A stretch of DNA of 64,000 nucleotides from positions 1,268,258 to 1,332,257 of the forward strand of contig NZ_KE159646.1 of NCBI RefSeq assembly GCF_000403355.2, in the 5' to 3' direction. This document shows positions 58,519-64,000 of this stretch, in pieces (the first letter of the stretch is position 1; each line of letters starts with the position of its first letter). Both the position numbers and the translations under genes were made by a program. The notes below the pieces were generated by a model. It worked only from the letters and a program-made list of their open reading frames with translations, searched no databases and had not been told where the DNA came from. This stretch comes from Adlercreutzia caecimuris B7 (GTDB taxonomy: Bacteria > Actinomycetota > Coriobacteriia > Coriobacteriales > Eggerthellaceae).

Positions 58519-59169
58519 CTACTTGACGTCGGCCTGCTCCTCCTCGATCTTCTCGGCGTCGACGGTCTCGGCCTCCTTGGCGGCCTCGGCCTCAGCCTTC
58601 TCGGCCTCCTCGCGAGCCTCCTCGACAGCCTCGGACTTCTCAGCGGCGTCCACGGCCTCGACCTGCTCGATGGTGCCGTCGTTCTCGAAGCCCAAGTCCT
58701 CGGCGAGCTCCTCGGACTTCTCCTCCTTCTTGGCGACCTTCTTGGGGGCAGCCTTCTTCGGAGCAGCCTTCTTGGCGGCGGCAGCCTGACGCTCGGCCTT
58801 GGGCACGCAGGGCTCGGTCACAAGCTCCATGATGACCATGGGGGCGTTGTCGCCCTTGCGGGGCCCGAGCTTCATGATGCGGGTGTAACCGCCGGGACGA
58901 TCCTGGAACATGCCCTGGGCGACCTTCTCGAAGATCTCGCGAACCAGTTCCTTGTCGTTCAGGTAGGCGATGGCCAGACGGCGGGAATGCAGGTCGCCGC
59001 GCTTGGCCCAGGTGATAACCTTGTCAACGTCGGGGCGGATCTCCTTGGCGCGAGCCTCCACCGTCTTGATGCGGTCGTTCAGGAACAGAGCAGAAACCAG
59101 GCTGCGCTTCATGGCCTTGGTATGGCTCCAGTCGGTGCCGAGCTTCCGCCCCTTCTTGTTGTGTCTCAT
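58519..59169 (-). CDS. rplQ: Ribosomal protein bL17 with long charged tail
   Basis: A 216-residue L17; the usual size is 115-130. Residues 1-120 are standard ('MRHNKKGRKLGTDWSHTKAM', 'RDLHSRR'-type region, 'GGYTRIMKLGPRKGDNAPM'). The last about 90 residues are first Lys/Ala/Pro-rich ('AAAAKKAAPKKAAPKKVAKK') and then very acidic and Ala-rich ('EKSEAVEEAREEAEKAEAEA'). L17 lines the peptide exit region of the 50S subunit. Extended L17 tails occur in some actinobacteria, but this one is long. TAGGAGACACGAGAT precedes the ATG. Last gene of the ribosomal operon. Confidence 0.96.
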   Translation of the reverse strand: MRHNKKGRKLGTDWSHTKAMKRSLVSALFLNDRIKTVEARAKEIRPDVDKVITWAKRGDLHSRRLAIAYLNDKELVREIFEKVAQGMFQDRPGGYTRIMKLGPRKGDNAPMVIMELVTEPCVPKAERQAAAAKKAAPKKAAPKKVAKKEEKSEELAEDLGFENDGTIEQVEAVDAAEKSEAVEEAREEAEKAEAEAAKEAETVDAEKIEEEQADVK

Positions 59170-59181
59170 ATCTCGTGTCTC

Positions 59182-60132
59182 CTAAAGCTTCAAATTGAGG
59201 TCCATGGAAATGAGCTTGTCCTTCACTTCCTCAATGGACTTCGCACCAAAGTTTCGAATGTTCAGCAGGTCGTTCTCGGAGAACTCGACGAGCTGGCGCA
59301 CGGAGTGGATGCCCGCACGCTTCAGGCAGTTGTAGGAGCGGACGGACAGATCCAAGTCCTCGATCTGCTTGTCCAGCTCGGCATTGGACTCCTGACCCTC
59401 CGGCGCGAAGATGGACGGGGCCTCGCCCTCTTCCTCCTCGCCCGTGGCGGCCAGGGCCAAAAACGCGCCCATGTACTGGTTGATGATGTTGGCCGCACGG
59501 CACACCGCCTCGGTAGGGTCGATGGAGCCGTCGGTCTCAACTTCCAAAACCAGCTTGTCGTAGTCGGTGCGCTGGCCCACGCGGGTGTCGGTCACGTTCA
59601 TCGTGCAGCGACGAACCGGCGAGAACAGCGAGTCCACGTGGATGATGCCGATGGGATCCTCCGTGCGCTTGTTGCGCTCGGCGGACACGTAACCGCGGCC
59701 CACGCCAATGCGGATGGTCATGTCCAGCTGACCGCCGTCGGCCACCGTCGCGATGACATGATCGGGGTTCACCAGGTTGAACTGGCCCGGAACCTCGAGA
59801 TCGGCACCGGTCACCGTGCAGGGGCCCTCGGCGAACACATGCGCGGTCGCCTCGTCGGCCTCGTCGGACACCTGGGAGAACACCAGGCCCTTCACGTTCA
59901 GCACGATGTCGGTGATGTCCTCGATAACGCCCTCGGCCGTGGTGAACTCATGCTGCACGCCCTCGATCTGGATAGCGGTGGCCTTCGCCCCGTCCAGCGA
60001 GGAGAGCAGCACACGACGCATGGAGTTGCCCAGGGTGTTGCCGTAGCCGCGCTCGAGCGGCTCGACGATGTAACGGGCAACGGTGTCGTTGACTTCCTCC
60101 GTAGTTACTGTAGGCCTCATGAACTCTGTCAT
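59182..60132 (-). CDS. rpoA: RNA polymerase alpha subunit
   Basis: A 316-residue alpha subunit. The N-terminal domain ('YIVEPLERGYGNTLGNSMRRVLLSSLDG') dimerises and starts polymerase assembly; the C-terminal domain ('RSYNCLKRAGIHSVRQLVEFSENDLLNIRNFG') binds UP elements and activators. An acidic linker with 'GEEEEGEAPSIFAPEGQE' joins them. AAGGAGGCTACTCACAC precedes the ATG. It sits between rpsD and rplQ as in nearly all bacteria. Sequence complete and standard. Confidence 0.98.
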   Translation of the reverse strand: MTEFMRPTVTTEEVNDTVARYIVEPLERGYGNTLGNSMRRVLLSSLDGAKATAIQIEGVQHEFTTAEGVIEDITDIVLNVKGLVFSQVSDEADEATAHVFAEGPCTVTGADLEVPGQFNLVNPDHVIATVADGGQLDMTIRIGVGRGYVSAERNKRTEDPIGIIHVDSLFSPVRRCTMNVTDTRVGQRTDYDKLVLEVETDGSIDPTEAVCRAANIINQYMGAFLALAATGEEEEGEAPSIFAPEGQESNAELDKQIEDLDLSVRSYNCLKRAGIHSVRQLVEFSENDLLNIRNFGAKSIEEVKDKLISMDLNLKL

Positions 60133-60160
60133 GTGTGAGTAGCCTCCTTAAAAGCCGCGA

Positions 60161-60757
60161 TTATTTCGAGTACAGTTCGACGATGAGCTGCTCGTTGATG
60201 TCCAGATCGATCTGGTCACGCGTCGGGAGGGACAGCACGCTGCCCTGCAGCTTCTCGATGTCAATCTCGAGCCAGGCGGGCACCTGCACGCGCTCGTTGG
60301 AGACAAGCGCGCTCTTCACGACGAGGAGCTCCTTGGCCTTGGGGGCCACACTCACGAGCTCACCGGGGCGCACGCGGAAAGACGGGATGTCCACGCGGCG
60401 GCCGTTCACGCAGATGTGCCCATGGGACACCATCTGGCGGGCCTCCTTGCGGGTGCGGGCGAAGCCCAGGCGGAAGACCACGTTGTCCAGGCGCGTTTCC
60501 AGGATGGTCATCAGGTTCTCACCGGTCTGACCCTGCATGGACTTGGCGCGCTTGAAGTACCCACGGAACTGCTTCTCGAGCACGCCGTAGATGAACTTGG
60601 CCTTCTGCTTCTCGCGCAGCTGCATAGCGTACTCGCTCTCCTTGCGGCGACGCTTGGGCTGGCGGATGGATTCCTTCTTGCTGGAGTAACCGAGCACCAC
60701 AGGATCGATGCCCAGCTGACGGCAGCGCTTGAGAACCGGAGTTCTGTTGATTGCCAT
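60161..60757 (-). CDS. rpsD: Ribosomal protein uS4
   Basis: A 198-residue S4 that starts 30S assembly by binding the 5' domain of 16S rRNA. It shows '[28 protein letters not shown]' (in part) and the S4 domain '[20 protein letters not shown]'. It lacks the zinc-binding Cys cluster (only one Cys early: 'LKRCRQLG'), so it is the zinc-free form. GAAAGGATCGTACATT precedes the ATG. Confidence 0.98.
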   Translation of the reverse strand: MAINRTPVLKRCRQLGIDPVVLGYSSKKESIRQPKRRRKESEYAMQLREKQKAKFIYGVLEKQFRGYFKRAKSMQGQTGENLMTILETRLDNVVFRLGFARTRKEARQMVSHGHICVNGRRVDIPSFRVRPGELVSVAPKAKELLVVKSALVSNERVQVPAWLEIDIEKLQGSVLSLPTRDQIDLDINEQLIVELYSK

Positions 60758-60775
60758 AATGTACGATCCTTTCAG

Positions 60776-61171
60776 TTACACGCGGCGACGCTTCTTGGGG
60801 CGGCAGCCGTTGTGCGGAATGGGGGTGCAGTCCTGGATGGAGGCCACTTCGAGACCGGCAGCCTGGAGGGAGCGGATGGCGGTCTCGCGACCGGAACCCG
60901 GGCCCTTCACATAGACGGCGACCTTCTTCAGGCCGTGCTCCATGGCCGTCTTCGCGGCGGCCTCGGCGGCCATCTGCGCGGCGAACGGCGTGGACTTACG
61001 GGAGCCCTTGAAGCCCACGGTGCCCGCGGACTGCCAGGAGATCACGTTGCCCTGAGGATCGGTGATGGAGACGATGGTGTTGTTGAACGTAGACTTGATG
61101 TGAGCGGCGCCCACGGCAATGTTCTTACGCTCGGAGCGCTTGATGCGCGTACGTACTTGCTTCTTAGCCAC
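60776..61171 (-). CDS. rpsK: Ribosomal protein uS11
   Basis: A 131-residue S11 that lines the 30S platform near the mRNA exit. Diagnostic stretches are '[19 protein letters not shown]', '[18 protein letters not shown]' and '[20 protein letters not shown]' followed by '[16 protein letters not shown]'. It lies 15 bases after rpsM and 18 before rpsD. Standard in length and sequence. Confidence 0.98.
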   Translation of the reverse strand: MAKKQVRTRIKRSERKNIAVGAAHIKSTFNNTIVSITDPQGNVISWQSAGTVGFKGSRKSTPFAAQMAAEAAAKTAMEHGLKKVAVYVKGPGSGRETAIRSLQAAGLEVASIQDCTPIPHNGCRPKKRRRV

Positions 61172-61186
61172 GGTTTGCTTACCTCA

Positions 61187-61555
61187 CTACTTCTTCTTGC
61201 CGCCGATTTGCTTGCGCGGACCCTTGCGGGTACGAGCGTTCGTGTGCGTGCGCTGACCGCGAACGGGCAGGCCGCGACGATGACGCAGGCCGCGATAGCA
61301 ACCGATCTCCATGAGGCGCTTCACGTTCTGCGAAACCTCGCGGTGCAGGTCGCCCTCCACCTTGAGATTCTGCTGGATGTAGTCGCGCAGCTTCGCGAGA
61401 TCCTCTTCAGAGAGGTCCTTCACGCGAACGTCGGGATCAACGCCGGTATCGGCGATGATCTTCTTGGCCGTGGTCTGGCCAATGCCGTAAATGTAGGTCA
61501 AGGCGATCTCAATGCGCTTATTGCGGGGAAGATCGACACCAACGAGACGTGCCAT
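61187..61555 (-). CDS. rpsM: Ribosomal protein uS13
   Basis: A 122-residue S13 of the 30S head that contacts P-site tRNA and the 50S subunit. The start '[20 protein letters not shown]' and the end '[20 protein letters not shown]' plus '[14 protein letters not shown]' are characteristic. ATG at 61555 follows AGGAACCAGGAACAAC; the open frame up to 61633 is not family-like. Confidence 0.98.
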   Translation of the reverse strand: MARLVGVDLPRNKRIEIALTYIYGIGQTTAKKIIADTGVDPDVRVKDLSEEDLAKLRDYIQQNLKVEGDLHREVSQNVKRLMEIGCYRGLRHRRGLPVRGQRTHTNARTRKGPRKQIGGKKK

Positions 61556-61577
61556 GTTGTTCCTGGTTCCTTTCTTC

Positions 61578-61691
61578 CTAGCCCTGACGCTGCTTATGGC
61601 GGGGATTCTCGCAGATGACGAGGATCTTGCCATGGCGTCGGATGATCTTGCACTTGTCGCACATCTTCTTGACCGAGGGACGTACCTTCAT
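61578..61691 (-). CDS. rpmJ: Ribosomal protein bL36
   Basis: A 37-residue L36, '[20 protein letters not shown]' followed by [17 protein letters not shown]. The zinc site is C-x2-C...C-x4-H (C11, C14, C27, H32), so this is the zinc-binding C+ form. ATG at 61691 follows GAAAGGAAACGAC. It lies between infA and rpsM, the standard order. Confidence 0.98.
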   Translation of the reverse strand: MKVRPSVKKMCDKCKIIRRHGKILVICENPRHKQRQG

Positions 61692-61826
61692 GTCGTTTCC
61701 TTTCGGTATGCGGATCGTTCTATACGTGCACGCCCAGCCGCTGGCGATTGTTTTCTCAGCTGTAACCCCCACGCGAAGGATCCGGGTCTTCGCGGGAGCG
61801 TGCGCCCGATCGGGCCGTTCGGGGAA

Positions 61827-62045
61827 CTACTTGAAGCGATAGGTGATGCGGCCGCGGTTGAGGTCGTAGACCGACAGCTCCACCGTAACTCGGTCGCCGG
61901 GCAAGATCTTGATGTAGTGCATGCGCATCTTGCCGGAAATGTGGGCGAGAATGGTATGACCGTTCTCGAGTTCCACCTTGAACATCGCGTTGGGCAGGGC
62001 TTCGAGCACCGTGCCCTCGAGTTCGATTACATCTTCCTTAGCCAA
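61827..62045 (-). CDS. infA: Translation initiation factor IF-1 (TTG start)
   Basis: A 72-residue IF-1 (OB fold) that binds the 30S A site. The sequence (M)[19 protein letters not shown] and '[17 protein letters not shown]...' is typical, ending 'RGRITYRFK'. No ATG exists at the conserved start; TTG at 62045 preceded by GAAGGAGCGACTT is the evident initiation codon. A rare start may limit its own synthesis. It opens the infA-rpmJ-rpsM-rpsK-rpsD-rpoA-rplQ operon, which here is separated from secY-adk-map. Confidence 0.97.
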   Translation of the reverse strand: MAKEDVIELEGTVLEALPNAMFKVELENGHTILAHISGKMRMHYIKILPGDRVTVELSVYDLNRGRITYRFK

Positions 62046-62276
62046 AAGTCGCTCCTTCAAGCGGTCTGATAAAGCAGCAACGCAAGATGGTATCAAAGAT
62101 GCAAGACAAATTGAAGAGAAATTTTGCACAAGGGCGTAAAAAACCAAAAAGCGGGTTTGGCTTTGAAATGACCTGCTTGTCAGGCCTGCGGTCGAGCCGC
62201 GCAGCTCTCGGAGATCAACCGGAGCCGCCAGGTATTTGCGCTGCCTCAGAGCGCCACCGCCTTGTCGGCGAATGGG

Positions 62277-62305
62277 ATGATAGCACAGGCCGCTACGGGA
62301 TGCAA
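62277..62305 (-). promoter_or_regulatory. Promoter of the infA ribosomal operon
   Basis: On the minus strand TTGCAT (62305-62300) and TATCAT (62282-62277) are exactly 17 bases apart. Transcription would begin near 62270. The -35 overlaps one arm of the hairpin at 62302-62333. Confidence 0.65.
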
Positions 62306-62333
62306 GGGAGGCGGAGCCTGCAGCCTCCCTTGC
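62302..62333 (-). terminator. Hairpin after the ABC transporter operon
   Basis: GCAAGGGAGGC / GCCTCCCTTGC, an 11-bp stem with a 10-base loop, 13 bases after the stop of the membrane protein gene on the minus strand. No clear T-run. It probably ends the ABC operon before the infA promoter. Confidence 0.6.
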
Positions 62334-62346
62334 GCGACATTATCCA

Positions 62347-63015
62347 TTATCGCTCAGCCGCAAACTTCAAGAAGATGCGCTCCGGACTGTTCGCGATAAG
62401 CATGGCAAACTCATTCCCCTCGATAGGATCGCGATGCTGGCGATCATAGGTTTCAAGATAGGCTGGAGACCCCGATAAAAAGAAAGGGACATCCATTTCG
62501 TACGTTGACCCCGGCTTGAGCGCAAACGCAGTATCGCCAGCCAGCTCGGGATAGGCGAGACCCAGGAGCTCCTCATCAAGTTGATAGTCTTTGCTCTTAT
62601 CCGCGCCCACAATCGTATAGCGAGAAAGAGATACGCCCACTTCCGACGTTCCATCTTCTGCTGACGCGGTGCCCTCGTTGGCGATGACGAGCGTCACGAC
62701 AAGCACGTCCGCCCCCGACGATTCCGTCATCTCCTCCCCCTTGATATCGGAAGACGATACCCCAGCTCCAATTAAATATTCCCTCGCCGTCATAATCCGA
62801 GCCTTTTCAACGGCAAGCTTGTATCCAGGTGCGAGGTCGTAAGTCGAATCGAAGTAATTGACTCCCAAGTCCGCCCGCTCTCCCATTTCAAGCACTTTCG
62901 ACGGCGCTTCAGGAACAAGGGCGTTCACATGATACACCGCGACAGCCCACAGCATAAGCAATGCAGTCAGAACTATTCCGCATATACCTAGCGCAACACG
63001 GCTCCGAACACTCAT
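62347..63015 (-). CDS. Membrane-anchored protein of the ABC transporter operon
   Basis: A 222-residue protein with one N-terminal membrane helix ('VALGICGIVLTALLMLWAVAVYHV') and an extracellular beta-rich domain ('VLVVTLVIANEGTASAEDG', 'KPGSTYEMDVPFFLSGS'). No Cys for lipid attachment. I do not recognise the family; it resembles the DUF5028-like proteins seen in Gram-positives beside small ABC exporters. The ATG at 63015 overlaps the TGA of the ATPase gene by 4 bases, so it works with that transporter, perhaps as a sensing or shielding factor for peptides. It lacks the GC-rich codon use of its ribosomal neighbours. Confidence 0.6.
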   Translation of the reverse strand: MSVRSRVALGICGIVLTALLMLWAVAVYHVNALVPEAPSKVLEMGERADLGVNYFDSTYDLAPGYKLAVEKARIMTAREYLIGAGVSSSDIKGEEMTESSGADVLVVTLVIANEGTASAEDGTSEVGVSLSRYTIVGADKSKDYQLDEELLGLAYPELAGDTAFALKPGSTYEMDVPFFLSGSPAYLETYDRQHRDPIEGNEFAMLIANSPERIFLKFAAER

Positions 63016-63671
63016 GAGAGACCTCTCCCCGCAAATATCTCATGACCGTCGATGTGCCCTTCAGCCAGGTAATACACCTCATCAGATAGCGATTCCATCA
63101 GCTCTCGGTCATGACATGCCCACAATACAGCAGCCCCTCGCTCACGCTCTTTCAATATGAGCCGTCGCAGCATGCGCACTCCATCCCTATCCAAAGCATT
63201 ACTCGGCTCGTCCAAAAGCAATACAGACGGCGACTCCAGAACAGCCGCAGCAAGGCCGAGCCGCTGCTTCATCCCCAGAGAGTATTTTCTAAAAGGACGC
63301 TTATCGTCCTTCCGCAATCCAACCTCTTCCAGAACCTTATCAATAGCCTCCCCACCCACCTTATCGCGAATAGAAGCGAGGAGGCACAAGTTCATGCGAC
63401 CCGTATAGGCGCTCAGGAACTGCGGGGATTCGATAAGAATCCCCATGCTCTCGGGAAACGCTCGATCGATGCCGATAGTCGCACCATCCACGACAACCGA
63501 TCCCTTGTCGGGGGTGATAAGACCCGCGATGAGACGCATGAGCATGGTCTTACCCGACCCGTTAGGTCCGGCAATTGCGGCGATAGCACCATTCGAAACG
63601 CTGAGCGACACATCGTCGAGAATCGTCACCCCTCGAATGTGTTTCGTCACATGCTTTACTTCTATACTCAT
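63012..63671 (-). CDS. ABC transporter ATP-binding protein (bacitracin/lantibiotic type)
   Basis: A 219-residue ATPase. Walker A 'AGPNGSGKTMLMRL' (K41), signature 'YSLGMKQRLGLAAAVL' and Walker B 'VLLLDEPSNALD' followed by 'CHDRELMESL' with the switch His. The 'SLGMKQRLG' form of the signature is typical of the BcrA/lantibiotic-immunity and drug-export subgroup. The ATG at 63671 follows GAGGATTCACT and overlaps the stop of the permease gene by 4 bases. The downstream membrane protein overlaps it. Substrate not known. Confidence 0.88.
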   Translation of the reverse strand: MSIEVKHVTKHIRGVTILDDVSLSVSNGAIAAIAGPNGSGKTMLMRLIAGLITPDKGSVVVDGATIGIDRAFPESMGILIESPQFLSAYTGRMNLCLLASIRDKVGGEAIDKVLEEVGLRKDDKRPFRKYSLGMKQRLGLAAAVLESPSVLLLDEPSNALDRDGVRMLRRLILKERERGAAVLWACHDRELMESLSDEVYYLAEGHIDGHEIFAGRGLS

Positions 63672-64000
63672 AGTGAATCCTCGCTTCCAAAACAACGCCT
63701 TCGATTGAATGCAATACCGCCAACAAGCATCGACGCAATTGCTACGACCCCGCATACCGCTATGGCCTCGGCAAGCAACCAGCCGTCCGCAACAAACGCA
63801 CCACAGCGTGCCGCCATAGAAAAGGCGCAAAACCCGATCGGCCCCACACCGAAAGCAGACGCGACCAGCAAACCGGCAGAGGCACCGACCCCCGATATCG
63901 TACCGAAAAGGAAGGACAGGCAAAGCTGAAACAATCCGAGGGATATGGCGACTACCACAACCGCACCCATGAAGGAGAGGGCATCATAGGGCGCTCCCCT
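63668..64000 (-). CDS. ABC transporter permease (5' end outside window)
   Basis: The last 110 or so codons of a membrane protein that continues past the right edge; the frame is open through position 64000. Visible are three hydrophobic segments ('MGAVVVVAISLGLFQLCLSF', 'GASAGLLVASAFGVGPIGFCAF', 'AIAVCGVVAIASMLVGGIAF') and a short Cys/Arg-rich end. Overlap with the ATPase start and the small size fit an ABC-2 type permease of about 230-260 residues. It probably forms a dimer with the ATPase in the membrane. Confidence 0.7.
   Translation of the reverse strand, partial: RGAPYDALSFMGAVVVVAISLGLFQLCLSFLFGTISGVGASAGLLVASAFGVGPIGFCAFSMAARCGAFVADGWLLAEAIAVCGVVAIASMLVGGIAFNRRRCFGSEDSL

Larger units (their letters stand above)
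62046..62346 (-). other. Leader region of the infA operon
   Basis: About 300 bases without a gene. It contains the infA promoter (62277-62305) and a hairpin next to it (62302-62333). The leader of about 225 bases between promoter and TTG start has an A/T-rich stretch (62100-62160) and a GC-rich part with inverted repeats; it may be regulatory. Confidence 0.5.

Overview
The window looks like a chromosome segment from a GC-rich Actinomycetota of class Coriobacteriia, most likely the Eggerthellaceae (Eggerthella/Adlercreutzia/Gordonibacter group). This is inferred from the high-GC core gene set, the gene neighbourhoods, alanine- and acid-rich protein extensions, molybdenum-cofactor genes, oleate hydratase and a glutamate decarboxylase system. 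No 16S rRNA lies in the window, so the assignment is an inference. No tRNA, rRNA, CRISPR array, prophage or intact insertion sequence was recognised.

Layout. 1-2221: end of a small membrane protein gene, a TatD nuclease and the rRNA methyltransferase TlyA. 2397-5591: gadC-gadB, a glutamate/GABA antiporter plus glutamate decarboxylase (acid resistance or GABA production). 5751-8325 (minus): asd and lysC, the first steps of the aspartate pathway. 8557-10769: a zinc-dependent phospholipase-like protein translationally coupled to a TRIC-type channel. 10871-12574 (minus): a DUF47/PhoU-like protein with a Pit phosphate transporter. 12754-19377 (minus): an MBL hydrolase, a bifunctional Rel (p)ppGpp enzyme and a striking RecJ-RecQ fusion. 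19618-24768 (minus): a complete fructose PTS (fruK-fruA-ptsH-ptsI). 24937-27579 (minus): queD-queE-queC-queF, making preQ1 for queuosine, divergent from a tiny holin-like toxin gene. 27954-35133 (minus): yigZ, an ABC-F ATPase, an MFS exporter, pth, prs and glmU.

35246-37801 is a small AT-richer accessory island: a cysteine-rich protein, a Phd/RelE-like toxin-antitoxin pair with a perfect 18-bp inverted repeat at its promoter, and a secreted lysine-rich protein. 37937-42878 (minus): copA-csoR with a palindromic CsoR-type operator, and nhaA. 43304-44110: hpf and acpP. 44187-50795: folC, corA, uracil-DNA glycosylase, alr, moaB and moeA. 51040-57751: an archaeal-type ornithine cyclodeaminase, enolase, oleate hydratase, an EamA transporter and an orphan EcfT.

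57852-62045 (minus) is the tail of the ribosomal superoperon, infA-rpmJ-rpsM-rpsK-rpsD-rpoA-rplQ, with its own promoter and a strong terminator. It is followed by a small acidic protein gene and a structured intergenic region ending in a second terminator. 62347-64000 is part of a bacitracin/lantibiotic-immunity-type ABC transporter operon running off the window.

The observations most worth following are the toxin-antitoxin-like pair and its operator, the RecJ-RecQ fusion, a dispersed hairpin repeat with compensatory changes in its stem, the holin-like peptide with a possible SOS box, and the structured region near 57.9 kb.
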